Assembly: GCF_043633585.1 (NCBI RefSeq)
Contig: NZ_CP141832.1
Coordinates: forward strand, 2,108,001-2,172,000
Origin: Lacrimispora sinapis
GTDB taxonomy: Bacteria > Bacillota > Clostridia > Lachnospirales > Lachnospiraceae
Reading direction: 5' to 3'
Length of the DNA stretch: 64,000 nucleotides
Shown here: positions 1-8,566 of the stretch, one piece after another
Layout of the letters: each line of letters starts with the position of its first letter
How positions within the stretch are numbered: the stretch's first letter is position 1
Notes under the pieces: model-generated
The model's input: the letters and a program-made list of their open reading frames with translations, nothing else
Told to the model about the DNA's origin: nothing
Database searches by the model: none
Position numbers and translations under genes: made by a program

Positions 1-748
1 GGCTTTTCATTCTTCCTTCAATCTTCATGGAATAGACTCCGGCCTCAATCATATCCGGGATTAAGTCTAACGTGCTTAAATCCTTTAGACTCAGACAGTA
101 ACGGTCCTCTTTTTTTCCAAGCGTCTTTCCATCCCGCTTGACTTCATAAGGCAGACGGCAGGTTTGGGCACACCTTCCCCGGTTCCCGCTTCGTCCTCCG
201 ATCAGACTGCTGAAAAGACACTGTCCGGAATAGCAGTAACACAATGCACCATGTACAAAGCTTTCGATTTCCACATCCACATGGTCACGAATCTGCTCAA
301 TATCTTTTAATGACAATTCCCTGGCCGTGACTACCCGCTCTGCCCCCAGTTCCTTTAACATCTCAGCACCGTATGCACCGGTAATGGTCATCTGGGTACT
401 TGCATGAATGGGAAGTGAAGGAAAGTGTTTCTTTATGAAGGAAAGAACGCCCATATCCTGAACGATCACCGCATCAAGCCCCTGTTTGTAATAAGGAAGA
501 AGATAATCAAAAAGTTCTCCCATCTCCTGTTCCTTCATCAGCGTATTGACCGTAAGATACAGCTTTCGCCCATGAAGATGCACATAATCTATGGCTTCCA
601 AAAGCTTGTCCTCTTCCGGGTTTTGAGCAAACGCTCTGGCTCCGAACCTGCTGCCACCCATATAGACCGCATCAGCTCCCGCCGCAACTGCTGCTTTCAT
701 GCTTTCAAATGATCCTGCCGGAGCAAGAATTTCCACTTCTTTCTTCAC
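1..748 (-). CDS. U32 family peptidase/RNA-modification-type protein, C-terminus cut by window start
   Basis: U32 family protein related to the YhbU/TrhP/RlhA group, members of which act in tRNA or rRNA hydroxylation or as collagenase-like peptidases. About 249 codons are visible; the rest lies outside the window. The N-terminus reads KKEVEILAPAGSFESMKAAV, the standard opening of the family, and the U32 signature ESFVHGALCYCYSGQC sits near residue 165, followed by a second Cys pair (CAQTC). I chose the GTG at 748 because CAGGAGG lies 5-6 nt upstream; the nearby ATG runs into TGA. It is the last visible gene of a leftward ruvA-ruvB-zapA-U32 group. Which substrate it acts on cannot be told from sequence. 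Confidence 0.9.
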   Translation of the reverse strand, partial: MKKEVEILAPAGSFESMKAAVAAGADAVYMGGSRFGARAFAQNPEEDKLLEAIDYVHLHGRKLYLTVNTLMKEQEMGELFDYLLPYYKQGLDAVIVQDMGVLSFIKKHFPSLPIHASTQMTITGAYGAEMLKELGAERVVTARELSLKDIEQIRDHVDVEIESFVHGALCYCYSGQCLFSSLIGGRSGNRGRCAQTCRLPYEVKRDGKTLGKKEDRYCLSLKDLSTLDLIPDMIEAGVYSMKIEGRMKS

Positions 749-759
749 ATATGCCTCCT

Positions 760-795
760 GATTCCCTGTATTGATGAGATTCCCTGTATTGATGA
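760..795. repeat. perfect 18-bp tandem duplication
   Basis: GATTCCCTGTATTGATGA occurs twice back to back (760-777 and 778-795) just upstream of the U32 ribosome site. It looks like a recent slippage duplication in the zapA-U32 spacer and lengthens the leader without touching the ribosome site. Confidence 0.9.
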
Positions 796-797
796 AA

Positions 798-834
798 GAG
801 AGGATGCCATGGCTTTGCCATAAAACATCCCCTC
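798..834 (-). terminator. possible weak terminator or processing hairpin after zapA
   Basis: Leftward RNA can fold with GGATG pairing CATCC around an inner ATGGC/GCCAT stem. Only three U residues follow, so termination would be inefficient; read-through into the U32 gene is plausible. Confidence 0.3.
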
Positions 835-838
835 CCGT

Positions 839-1207
839 TTATTCTTTCTTCCCAAGATCCGCAGACTTTTTCACTTCTGCCAGTTCCGCTTTGACGGCCT
901 CTAGCTTCATCTGAGTCGCCACCAGCTCATGCTTTAAGCTATAGGTCTCTTTTTCCATCTCCGCCTTCTGCTGTTCCAATCTTGCAATCTGTTCTCTGGC
1001 TTTAAAATAATCATCCGCCATGTTCAGCTCTATCATAACATTCTGGTACTCCGCACTCTGCTTTGTAAACCCTTCCTGACGTTTTAATGTCAGAACCATC
1101 TCATTGATATAACTGGCCAGACGCTGAATGTAACCTTCTTCTTCACTTCCAGCTAATGTATAAATCTTGCCATCGATTAAAACTTCAGTATTGTGTTTGG
1201 AATCCAT
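839..1207 (-). CDS. zapA: cell division protein ZapA
   Basis: ZapA-family regulator that binds FtsZ and promotes Z-ring bundling. About 122 aa. An N-terminal globular part (NTEVLIDGKIYTLAGSEEEG, then a short helix YIQRLASYINEMV) is followed by a long Lys/Glu-rich coiled coil from about residue 60 to the end, the expected ZapA layout. The start is placed at 1207 because AGGAGA lies 7-8 nt upstream; an in-frame ATG seven codons earlier has no better site. It follows ruvB by 82 bp, an arrangement known in clostridia. Confidence 0.85.
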   Translation of the reverse strand: MDSKHNTEVLIDGKIYTLAGSEEEGYIQRLASYINEMVLTLKRQEGFTKQSAEYQNVMIELNMADDYFKAREQIARLEQQKAEMEKETYSLKHELVATQMKLEAVKAELAEVKKSADLGKKE

Positions 1208-1289
1208 GTTATTCTCTCCTGTTATCATTTGCTCTTTCTTTACTATATCACACTTTATAGCGTTAGGAAAGTTCTAAAATTCAGGCAGG

Positions 1290-2288
1290 TCATGGTTCCA
1301 TAACAATTCCAAGATGATGATAGGCCCGTTCTGTAGCAACACGTCCCCGGGAGGTACGGTTTAAAAATCCGTTCATCAGCAGATAAGGCTCATAAACATC
1401 TTCTAATGTCCCGGCATCTTCTCCCAATGCCGCTGCCAGAGTATCCAGACCAACCGGTCCCCCGGAAAATTTTTCGATCATTGTGGTTAAGATGGCCCGG
1501 TCATTGTAATCCAGTCCAAACTTATCCACATCCAGAATATCCAGTGCAAAATCCGCCACCTCTTTGGTAATGATTCCGTCGTATTTCACCTGTGCAAAAT
1601 CCCGGACTCTCTTTAACAGGCGGTTTGCAAGCCTTGGGGTTCCCCTGGACCGTTTGGCAATCTCTGCCGCTCCCTCCTCTTCAATCTCCACTTGAAGGAC
1701 CTTTGCAGAACGGCAGACAATGATCTTTAGTTCCTCAGGCGTATAAAATTCCAGCTTCTGCACCACTCCGAAACGATCTCTTAACGGTGCCGTCAAAAGA
1801 CCGGCCCTTGTAGTCGCCCCCACCAGAGTGAACTTTGGCAGGTCCAGTCTTATGGATCTTGCGGTGGAATCCTTTCCCAGCATAATATCAATGGCAAAGT
1901 CCTCCATGGCCGGGTACAAAACCTCTTCTACCTGACGGTTGAGCCGGTGGATCTCATCCACGAACAGCACATCGCCTTCCTGTAAGTTATTTAAAATTGC
2001 CGCAATCTCTCCGGGTTTTTCAATGGCCGGTCCTGATGTCACCTTTATATTGACTCCCATCTCATTGGCTATAATTCCGGAAAGAGTGGTCTTTCCAAGG
2101 CCCGGCGGGCCGTAAAACAGCACATGGTCCAGGGATTCTCCTCTGGCTTTGGCGGCTTCAATATATACTTTTAAATTGGTGCGGATCTTTTCCTGACCAA
2201 TGTATTCCTGCAGACACTTGGGCCTTAAATTAGGCTCAATCCGCTTGTCTTCTTCCGTTACCTCTGTAGTTATTATTCTACGCTCCAT
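1290..2288 (-). CDS. ruvB: Holliday junction branch-migration ATPase RuvB
   Basis: Hexameric AAA+ motor that drives branch migration of Holliday junctions with RuvA. At 332 aa it is full length. Visible motifs: Walker A GPPGLGKT at residues 60-67, Walker B DEIH at 111-114, sensor 1/arginine-finger stretch GATTRAGLLTAPLRDRFG after 160, and a C-terminal winged-helix region ending TERAYHHLGI. It sits 21 bp downstream of ruvA and is presumably cotranscribed. No ruvC is in the window. Confidence 0.98.
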   Translation of the reverse strand: MERRIITTEVTEEDKRIEPNLRPKCLQEYIGQEKIRTNLKVYIEAAKARGESLDHVLFYGPPGLGKTTLSGIIANEMGVNIKVTSGPAIEKPGEIAAILNNLQEGDVLFVDEIHRLNRQVEEVLYPAMEDFAIDIMLGKDSTARSIRLDLPKFTLVGATTRAGLLTAPLRDRFGVVQKLEFYTPEELKIIVCRSAKVLQVEIEEEGAAEIAKRSRGTPRLANRLLKRVRDFAQVKYDGIITKEVADFALDILDVDKFGLDYNDRAILTTMIEKFSGGPVGLDTLAAALGEDAGTLEDVYEPYLLMNGFLNRTSRGRVATERAYHHLGIVMEP

Positions 2289-2309
2289 CTTTGCCTTTAC
2301 CCGTTATCT

Positions 2310-2915
2310 TTATAAAAATGCCAAATGTTTTAAGGATGCCTTCAGCACATCTTCCGCTGTCATGGAATCTGTCACTTCCACTCTCTTAACGGCACGTCCG
2401 GCTTCTACCGCAGAGTAACCCAGAGCCGTCAGTGCTTCGATGGCTTCTCCTGCCACACCGCCGGATTCTCCGCTGCTTGCTTCCTCTGTAAACGCCGGTA
2501 AGAGAAGCTCTTCCAGATCAATCTTGTCTTTTAAATCCAGAATGATCCTCTGCGCGGTCTTCGCACCCACGCCGGGGGCTTTTGAGATGGCTTTCGCATC
2601 TCCGGAAACAATGGCTCTCCTTAAATCATCCGGAGACAGGGCGGACAGCACTCCAAGTGCTCCTTTGGGACCAATTCCATTCACACGGATCAGCTGCTTA
2701 AACATCTGCAGATCCTGACGGTTCAAAAACCCGTAGAGGCACATGGAATCCTCTCTTACCTGAAAATATGTATAAAGTTTTGCTTCCTTACCGACTGCCG
2801 GCAAATTCTGAAGCACTGACACAGGAACGTGTATTTCATAGCCTATGTTTCCACACTCTATTACGACCGTTTCCTCGATGATTTCGGCCACCGGCCCTTT
2901 CACATAAGAAATCAA
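2310..2915 (-). CDS. ruvA: Holliday junction DNA-binding protein RuvA
   Basis: Tetrameric protein that recognises the four-way junction and loads RuvB. 201 aa with an N-terminal OB fold, tandem helix-hairpin-helix motifs (RVNGIGPKGALGVLSAL and APGVGAKTAQRIILDLK) and a C-terminal RuvB-binding domain (AIEALTALGYS...). The start codon is TTG at 2915, preceded by AAGGAG 10 nt upstream; the second residue I and third S fit the family opening MISYVKG. Confidence 0.97.
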   Translation of the reverse strand: MISYVKGPVAEIIEETVVIECGNIGYEIHVPVSVLQNLPAVGKEAKLYTYFQVREDSMCLYGFLNRQDLQMFKQLIRVNGIGPKGALGVLSALSPDDLRRAIVSGDAKAISKAPGVGAKTAQRIILDLKDKIDLEELLLPAFTEEASSGESGGVAGEAIEALTALGYSAVEAGRAVKRVEVTDSMTAEDVLKASLKHLAFL

Positions 2916-2961
2916 ATCTGTCTTTCTCCTTCTAATTCAAGTATTCATGTTCAATGCTTTT

Positions 2962-2990
2962 ATCATAGCATACTGCCTGTTGTTATGCAA
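2962..2990 (-). promoter_or_regulatory. sigma-A type promoter for ruvAB-zapA
   Basis: TTGCAT and TATGAT separated by 17 bp on the minus strand, about 45 bp ahead of ruvA. Confidence 0.6.
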
Positions 2991-3020
2991 GCAGATAGTC
3001 GAACAAATATTCTGTTTCCG

Positions 3021-3049
3021 TTGACGATAGGACCTGTTTCCGCTATAAT
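3021..3049 (+). promoter_or_regulatory. sigma-A promoter for the exonuclease-like gene
   Basis: TTGACG, 17 bp, then a perfect TATAAT, ending 28 bp before the start codon. The ruvA promoter lies back-to-back with it. Confidence 0.8.
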
Positions 3050-3077
3050 ATTTGTGAAAGAAAGGACGGAATCATTG

Positions 3078-4166
3078 ATGATCACCTTACATAAAACCAT
3101 TGAATTTAAAGAGACCTATTCCCTTGACCGCATTGGCAGACGGGAAGAGCTTCTGTTTTTTGATATAGAGACCACCGGCTTCTCAGGGGAATATTCCACC
3201 TTGTATTTAATCGGAGGCGTGTACTACCGCAACGGCTCCTGGAATCTGATCCAGTGGTTTGCCGATACTCTGGAAGCAGAACAGGAACTGCTTATTACCT
3301 TTTTTGAATTTTTAAAGCAATTCCGCATGGTCCTTCATTTCAACGGGGATGGCTTTGATTTGCCCTACCTGTTAAAACGCTGCCGGGCTTACGGACTCCC
3401 TTATGACTTTTCTGCGGTTGACAGTTTTGATATCTACAAAAAAATCCGCCCATACCGGGAAGTTCTAGGACTTACCAGTATGAAGCAGAAATCAATAGAA
3501 GCATTTCTAAAAGTGGAACGAAAGGACCTTTACTCCGGAGGACAGCTCATTGAAGTTTACAAGGATTATTTGATGACCCATGAGAAGTTTTTATTTGATC
3601 TGTTAATCCTTCATAATGAAGACGATTTAAAGGGCATGCCTCTGATCCTTCCTATCTTAAACTATCCGGATTTTCTGGAGGGGGATTTTCATCTGGAGCA
3701 TCAGGAACTTGTAAGCCAGACGGATATTTTCGGACAGGAGCATCGTTCTTTACGCTTAACCTGCAGAAACGGTTTTTCTGTGCCCATAGGATTTTCAAAA
3801 TCCAACGCTCTTGTCTCTCTTGAAGCGGAAGGGGAATGGCTGACGGTTACCATTGATCTTTATGAAGGGGAATTAAAATATTTTTATCCGGATTATAAAA
3901 ATTACTATTATCTCATTTATGAAGACAAGGCCATTCATAAGAGCGTGGCGGAATACGTGGATAAGGAAGCCAGGATTAAGGCCACCGCCAAAACCTGCTA
4001 TACCAGACAGACAGGGCTTTACCTTCCACAGTTTTCCAGGCTGTGGTCTCCCTTTCTTCAGATGGAATACAAAGACAAGGTCACTTATGTTTCCTATGAT
4101 CCAGGTCTTCTTGAGGACGGGCAGAATGTATGTACCTATATCCGTCATTTATTCGACAGTCTGTAA
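3078..4166 (+). CDS. ribonuclease H-like (YprB-type) exonuclease domain protein
   Basis: Predicted 3'-5' exonuclease of the RNase H-like YprB group, 362 aa; natural substrate unknown. Acidic metal-binding stations are visible: LFFDIETTGFSG near residue 28, LHFNGDGFDLPYL near 95, and LHNEDDLKGMP near 180. After residue 200 comes a C-terminal half of beta-rich character with no motif I recognise. The ATG at 3078 is chosen from the family-like start and the upstream AAAGGA; an in-frame TTG directly before it is also possible. The frame stays open well upstream over ruvA, but that extension lies before the promoter. Confidence 0.8.
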   Translation: MITLHKTIEFKETYSLDRIGRREELLFFDIETTGFSGEYSTLYLIGGVYYRNGSWNLIQWFADTLEAEQELLITFFEFLKQFRMVLHFNGDGFDLPYLLKRCRAYGLPYDFSAVDSFDIYKKIRPYREVLGLTSMKQKSIEAFLKVERKDLYSGGQLIEVYKDYLMTHEKFLFDLLILHNEDDLKGMPLILPILNYPDFLEGDFHLEHQELVSQTDIFGQEHRSLRLTCRNGFSVPIGFSKSNALVSLEAEGEWLTVTIDLYEGELKYFYPDYKNYYYLIYEDKAIHKSVAEYVDKEARIKATAKTCYTRQTGLYLPQFSRLWSPFLQMEYKDKVTYVSYDPGLLEDGQNVCTYIRHLFDSL

Positions 4167-4176
4167 CAGGGTCACG

Positions 4177-4989
4177 TCATACGATTCCCTGCATTTTCCG
4201 ATATACTCTGGGAGCGACTCCCTTAATCTTCTTAAATGCATCCCCAAAGTAATTCCCATCTCCGAATCCGCATTCCACTGCAATTTCAGTAATGGATTTG
4301 GAGGTGGTCAACAGTAAATTTGCCGCTTGTCTGATGCGGATATTGGTTAAGTATTCCTTATAGCCAAAGCCTGTGACTGCCTTGAACCTTCTGGAAAAAT
4401 AGGCCGGACTCATATGGGTCCGCTCTGCCACCTCTTCCAGGGTGATCTGAGAGTCATAATGATGGTAAATATATTCCGCGGCCTCCTCAATGGCTTTTTC
4501 CGAAACAGGGAGCTTAACCGGTTCCGGCTTTGACTCCTGGCATCTGGACAGAAACACAAGCAGTTCATAAAGATAATTCTGCATCATGATACCGGAATAT
4601 CCATCCTGGCCTGCCGCTTCATATTCCATTTTTTTAATCAGTTCCTGTACATAAGCCTGCCTTCCCTCCGGCATGGAGATCATGGAGTTACGGAACAGAT
4701 AGCCGGTCATCTCATGGCCGCACCGTTCTATCATGGGGTCCAGATACTCTTTTCCAAAGCTAACCGTGATCCGTTCGTTCACCGGACTGGAATAGTAAGT
4801 AGTCCGGTGGATTTCACCTGGTGAAATCAAACACAAGTCCCCTGGTTCAATATAGTATAAGGTATGATTGATCAATAATCTGCAATGGCCGGATTCCAGA
4901 TAAAACAGCTCATACCACGGATGCCAGTGGCTGCTGGCCATATTAAATTCAAAGGAACGTTTCGTTCTGCTAATAATAAATTCCATCAT
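4177..4989 (-). CDS. AraC family transcriptional regulator
   Basis: Cytoplasmic sugar- or metabolite-responsive regulator, 270 aa. Residues 1-140 form a cupin-like sensing domain (HWHPWYELFYLESGHCRLLI, then PGDLCLISPGEIHRT). The last 100 residues hold the two AraC helix-turn-helices: ITLEEVAERTHMSPAYFSRRF and KSITEIAVECGFGDGNYFGDAFKKIKG. Two adjacent ATG codons begin the frame; the second (4986) is better spaced from AGGAG. It converges on the exonuclease gene with 10 bp between stops. The regulated genes are unknown. Confidence 0.88.
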   Translation of the reverse strand: MMEFIISRTKRSFEFNMASSHWHPWYELFYLESGHCRLLINHTLYYIEPGDLCLISPGEIHRTTYYSSPVNERITVSFGKEYLDPMIERCGHEMTGYLFRNSMISMPEGRQAYVQELIKKMEYEAAGQDGYSGIMMQNYLYELLVFLSRCQESKPEPVKLPVSEKAIEEAAEYIYHHYDSQITLEEVAERTHMSPAYFSRRFKAVTGFGYKEYLTNIRIRQAANLLLTTSKSITEIAVECGFGDGNYFGDAFKKIKGVAPRVYRKMQGIV

Positions 4990-5027
4990 TTGCTCCTGCT
5001 CAGTGAATCATAGCTTCTTTCCGCTCT

Positions 5028-5573
5028 TTAATAGTCTCCTTTTTTCAGCAATTCCCTCATATATGAAAACAGTTTTTCTTCCCCCTGTTCTTTCAGCATG
5101 ATAAGAAGTTCCTCAAGAAGTTTTCCCGTTTCCGGGGCAATCACTGTATAAGGCTTTGTCAGCATATAGTATTCCCAGGGGGACGCATCCGTGTAATTTT
5201 TTCCCTTATACGTCCTGCATGCGGCCATCCGGTCAATGACCATCTCAATGACATACTTTAAAGGCATCTTTAGTCCTACCAGACCTTTGGAATAATCATT
5301 GGAAAAATCGACCCAATATTCATCATGGTGTTTATTGCGTCCCTTATGATGCAGCCATGCTCCGGAATATCCCTTTTCTTCTCTTTCCGCAGCATTGGGA
5401 CTTCTGTTTCCCTGATAATATTTAACTCCAGGAAAAAACTCCTGGGGGCTGAATTTTGACAAGTCATGGAGAAGTCCCTGCTTATAAAGTCCCACCCGAA
5501 AACAGTTTTTCATAACCTGGAATTTATGCCGGCTGACGGTACTGAAATGTCCCCAAATATTTCTGAATTTCAT
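5028..5573 (-). CDS. DUF5662 family protein
   Basis: 181-aa cytoplasmic protein matching the clostridial DUF5662 family as I recall it. The His/Asp-rich stretches GLLHDLSKFSPQEFF and HHKGRNKHHDEYWVDF could bind metal in the manner of HD-type hydrolases, but this is inference. Ribosome site AAGGGATG lies just upstream of the ATG. No functional partner nearby; the AraC gene 38 bp downstream is on the same strand. Confidence 0.7.
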   Translation of the reverse strand: MKFRNIWGHFSTVSRHKFQVMKNCFRVGLYKQGLLHDLSKFSPQEFFPGVKYYQGNRSPNAAEREEKGYSGAWLHHKGRNKHHDEYWVDFSNDYSKGLVGLKMPLKYVIEMVIDRMAACRTYKGKNYTDASPWEYYMLTKPYTVIAPETGKLLEELLIMLKEQGEEKLFSYMRELLKKGDY

Positions 5574-5698
5574 AGTTCATCCCTTCTTATTCTGTGTCGC
5601 AATCTTTACCCATTCTATCACAATTTTCTTCGTATTTACCACATGTTTTTCCAGTTAATTTATTTTTGTGATTTCTTGTTTTTTAAGGCGGAAAATGT

Positions 5699-5727
5699 TT
5701 GACACTTTCCCCGTTTTATGCTATTCT
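5699..5727 (+). promoter_or_regulatory. sigma-A promoter of the cold-shock gene
   Basis: Perfect TTGACA, 17-bp spacer, TATTCT. The predicted start point lies around 5734, giving a 5' leader of about 54 nt. Confidence 0.8.
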
Positions 5728-5734
5728 TAGGGAA

Positions 5735-5753
5735 GTTACAGATATCCTGTAAC
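5735..5753 (+). promoter_or_regulatory. 5' leader hairpin of cold-shock mRNA
   Basis: GTTACAG-ATATC-CTGTAAC, a perfect 7-5-7 inverted repeat placed exactly at the predicted 5' end of the mRNA. It could stabilise the transcript, act in temperature-dependent folding, or be a protein operator. Confidence 0.5.
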
Positions 5754-5787
5754 AGTACAATTTTTTATTCGTTTTGGAGGTATCATA

Positions 5788-5985
5788 ATGAAAGGTACAG
5801 TTAAGTGGTTTAACAACCAAAAGGGTTACGGATTTATTTCCGACGAACAGGGTAACGATGTATTTGTTCACTACTCAGGGCTTAGCATGGATGGTTTTAA
5901 GTCTTTAGATGAAGGCGCAGCTGTTGAGTTCGATGTAGTTGACGGAGCGAAGGGGCCACAGGCAACAAACGTTACTAAATTATAA
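5788..5985 (+). CDS. CspA-family cold-shock protein
   Basis: Small single-stranded nucleic-acid-binding protein of the Csp family, 65 aa, an OB-fold RNA chaperone. RNA-binding motifs KGYGFI (RNP1, residues 13-18) and VFVHY (RNP2, residues 26-30) are intact. TTGGAGG precedes the ATG by about 8 nt. It is monocistronic: own promoter, leader hairpin and terminator. Several csp paralogues usually exist per genome, so I give no letter. Confidence 0.95.
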   Translation: MKGTVKWFNNQKGYGFISDEQGNDVFVHYSGLSMDGFKSLDEGAAVEFDVVDGAKGPQATNVTKL

Positions 5986-6055
5986 TCATTGACTCATCAG
6001 TGTACCTTTTTTCAATATATAGGAAGAAGTTATATTGTTTCACATGATTACGACT

Positions 6056-6083
6056 AGAGCCACCCGGTTGGATGGCTCTTTTT
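6056..6083 (+). terminator. intrinsic terminator of cold-shock gene
   Basis: AGAGCCA and TGGCTCT arms, extended inside by CC/GG, followed by five T residues. Confidence 0.85.
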
Positions 6084-6108
6084 GATGCTCCCTGCAAGAA
6101 AGAGATAT

Positions 6109-6990
6109 TTACCTATTTGCTTTTTCGTAGAGTTCGGTCAGATCCTCCACCGTAAATTCGTAATTCTTGTTGCAGAAATGACAGTTTACTTCTATGCTTT
6201 TTCCATCGTCAATCATCTCCTGCAGTTCTTTTCTTCCGATGCTGATCAATGCTTTTTCCACCCGGTGCTTATCACAGTTGCAGTGGAATCTCACAGGAAC
6301 ACGCTCCATCATCTCAACACCAAAATCTCCAAGAATATGTTCCAGGATCATCTCCGGTGTCTTTCCTTCATCCAAAAGCGCGGTAATGGAGGTGATTTCC
6401 CCAAGTTTTTTCTCAAGCTGGTCCACGATCTCCTCCGATGCTCCGGGAAGAAGCTGTATGATAAAACCGCCGGCCTGCTTCACTGTATTTTCCTTATTCA
6501 TCAGGACCCCCAATGCGACAGAGGAGGGAGTCTGCTCCGAAGTTGCATAATAATAGGTAAGATCTTCTGCGATCTCTCCGCCTACTAAAATGGTCTGACC
6601 CACATACGGCTCTTTTAAACCGATGTCCTTGATCACACTCAACACGCCTTCTCCTACGGCACCTCCCACATCAAGCTTTCCCTGCTGATTAGGCGGGAGC
6701 ATGACTCCCGGGTTATAGGCATATCCTTTTACATTCCCTTTGGAATCAGCCGTTACGGTGAGGCCCTCCATAGGACCGCTTCCCTGGATCTTGATGGTCA
6801 GTAAATCCTCCTCTCCCTTCATCATGATTCCCATCATGCCGCCGGCAGTCAAAAGTCTTCCTAAAGCCGCAGTTGCAATGGGACTTGTATTATGAGCCTG
6901 TCTTGCCTGCTCCACCAGTTCTCTGGTCGTTGCTGCAAATGCCCGGATCTGATGATCTCCTGCCGTCGCCCTTACAATATAATCAGTCAT
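6109..6990 (-). CDS. hslO: redox-regulated chaperone Hsp33
   Basis: Holdase chaperone activated by oxidation, 293 aa. The N-terminal domain opens MTDYIVRATAGDHQIRAFAA and the C-terminal redox switch carries four zinc-binding cysteines as CNC (near residue 233) and CHFC (near 266). The start at 6990 follows AAAGGAG by 7 nt and lies 1 nt after the methyltransferase stop, so the two genes are translationally close and surely cotranscribed. An in-frame ATG six codons upstream lies inside the ribosome site and is rejected. Confidence 0.96.
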   Translation of the reverse strand: MTDYIVRATAGDHQIRAFAATTRELVEQARQAHNTSPIATAALGRLLTAGGMMGIMMKGEEDLLTIKIQGSGPMEGLTVTADSKGNVKGYAYNPGVMLPPNQQGKLDVGGAVGEGVLSVIKDIGLKEPYVGQTILVGGEIAEDLTYYYATSEQTPSSVALGVLMNKENTVKQAGGFIIQLLPGASEEIVDQLEKKLGEITSITALLDEGKTPEMILEHILGDFGVEMMERVPVRFHCNCDKHRVEKALISIGRKELQEMIDDGKSIEVNCHFCNKNYEFTVEDLTELYEKANR

Positions 6991-6991
6991 T

Positions 6992-7750
6992 TCATAACTC
7001 CTTTCCATGTTCTCTTGCGATTACATAAATCCGCTCACTGGTTTCTTTTACCGGTTCTCTTGTAAATGCATCATACGCTGCCACAAATTCCATTCCAGAT
7101 TCTGCTATGGCACTTTTCACCTGTGACAACGTATAGGATTTCTGATAATGGTATTCCGTATACTTACGGTATAAATCATCTTGCTGTCTGATAAACAGCG
7201 AAAGTCCATACTCATTGACCCCGGTTTCTTTATCGTAATAGTTGTCCCAGATAAAACTGCATTCCTCCCGGTCTTCTGCAATGGTAGAATCTCCCATAAC
7301 GGTTTCATATTTATAGGCAGTATTCATATCAAAGATGAAAATACCGCCGGGATCCAGATAATTATTAACCAGCCGGAACACGTTCGTCAAATCCTTATAT
7401 TCCAGAATATAATTCATACAGTCGCAAATGCTTATCACTGCCCGGACAGTGCCGTAAAGTTCAAATTCTCTCATATCCTGCTTGAGATATAGAATATCTT
7501 TTCCTGACTCTGCCCGCTTTTCCATGGCGATCTGAAGCATGTCCTCAGAGTTATCCACTCCGATCATATCATACCCACGTTCTGCCAGTAATTCGGTCAA
7601 ACTTCCTGTACCGCAGCCCAGATCCAGAATCAGCCCATCGTTTATTTTGTATTCCTTCAAAAGACCGGATACATAGCTGCACCAATCTTCATAAGGAATG
7701 TTGTCCATAAACAGGTCGTAGACTTCTGCAAAGCCTTCATAAGCCTCCAT
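6992..7750 (-). CDS. class I SAM-dependent methyltransferase
   Basis: About 252 aa with the glycine-rich SAM-binding motif LDLGCGTGSLTELL at residues 42-55 and the acidic loop MIGVDNSEDML after it; residues 100-110 (ISICDCMNYIL) form motif IV. The acceptor is unknown. Start at 7750 is preceded by AAAGGA; an upstream in-frame ATG exists without a better site. First gene of a two-gene unit with hslO. Confidence 0.88.
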   Translation of the reverse strand: MEAYEGFAEVYDLFMDNIPYEDWCSYVSGLLKEYKINDGLILDLGCGTGSLTELLAERGYDMIGVDNSEDMLQIAMEKRAESGKDILYLKQDMREFELYGTVRAVISICDCMNYILEYKDLTNVFRLVNNYLDPGGIFIFDMNTAYKYETVMGDSTIAEDREECSFIWDNYYDKETGVNEYGLSLFIRQQDDLYRKYTEYHYQKSYTLSQVKSAIAESGMEFVAAYDAFTREPVKETSERIYVIAREHGKEL

Positions 7751-7781
7751 TTGCACGTTTCCTTTCCTGCGTCCATTCTTT

Positions 7782-7817
7782 AAAAACAAAGCAGGTATCC
7801 CCTTATGAGGTACCTGC
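7782..7817 (-). terminator. intrinsic terminator after the SEC-C gene
   Basis: GCAGGTA and TACCTGC arms with a 13-nt loop, followed on the minus strand by TTTGTTTTT. Confidence 0.8.
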
Positions 7818-7862
7818 CTTCCTGTCTCTTTTTTATTGCCTTAAAAGAAACGCCCGGTCTTC

Positions 7863-8372
7863 TTACAGGCCGCTTCCACAGCACTTTTTATATTTCTTGC
7901 CGCTTCCGCAGGGACATGGATCGTTTCTTCCGATTTTTGCTCCCTTAACAACTGTGCCGGAAGCTTTCTGCTTTTTATACAGTTCTTTTCTCTTTTCCTT
8001 TGTCAGGATTTCATCCCACTGAGGAAGATTAAACAACCATTCTGCCTTTGCCTCTACCATATTATAATAAAGCTTTTCTGCATCAATCTCGATCTTAACC
8101 ACAGTTTTCTCATCCATGGTCTCAATTGGATTTTCGTATCCTTTTAAGCTTTCATTAATTCCATCTAAAAACCCGGTGAACGTCTGAACATCGGTGCCAT
8201 ATCTCTTTGCCAGTTCTTCCACTGTTCCTTCGATGACTTCTTCCGGTTTGGAAAGAATTTGTTCATAGATTCCTTTTTCTACCTTGAAATACTGTGACCA
8301 TAATTCTTCTTTGCCTTTATCATCCAGCCCTTCACCATATGCCAGATTTCTCCAATTTTCTAAAATAGTCAT
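7863..8372 (-). CDS. SEC-C metal-binding domain protein
   Basis: 169-aa cytoplasmic protein. The last 20 residues are a SecA-type C-terminal zinc motif, NDPCPCGSGKKYKKCC (Cys-x-Cys-x8-Cys-Cys), as in the SEC-C family. The preceding 140 residues are helical and charged with no motif I recognise. SEC-C tails often mediate ribosome or SecB-type contacts in other proteins; here the role is unknown. AAAGGATGG precedes the ATG. Confidence 0.85.
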   Translation of the reverse strand: MTILENWRNLAYGEGLDDKGKEELWSQYFKVEKGIYEQILSKPEEVIEGTVEELAKRYGTDVQTFTGFLDGINESLKGYENPIETMDEKTVVKIEIDAEKLYYNMVEAKAEWLFNLPQWDEILTKEKRKELYKKQKASGTVVKGAKIGRNDPCPCGSGKKYKKCCGSGL

Positions 8373-8374
8373 GC

Positions 8375-8566
8375 TTAAACCATCCTTTTATCTCTTTTCT
8401 GGTAATACTCCATCAAACAGTATATAACATCTTTATGGATTTTGCAAGCTGTCCGGTCATATGTTTTAGTCGTGCCGTCAGGCATTTTACCCTGGTCCGC
8501 ATACATCCTGAGACAAGTTCCAACTACAGCCCTATCATTCCCTGGTTTTATTTGTAAACGAATCAC
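8375..8566 (-). CDS. possible small protein, 63 aa
   Basis: GTG-initiated frame ending 2 bp before the SEC-C start codon. It encodes a basic peptide with three Cys (18, 41, 50) and no recognised motif. The close junction favours translation coupling, but I see no good ribosome site and the frame may be fortuitous. Confidence 0.3.
   Translation of the reverse strand: MIRLQIKPGNDRAVVGTCLRMYADQGKMPDGTTKTYDRTACKIHKDVIYCLMEYYQKRDKRMV

Noticed and set aside
2829..3077. N-terminal extension of the exonuclease-like gene
   Set aside because: The region is antisense to ruvA and contains the promoters of both genes.
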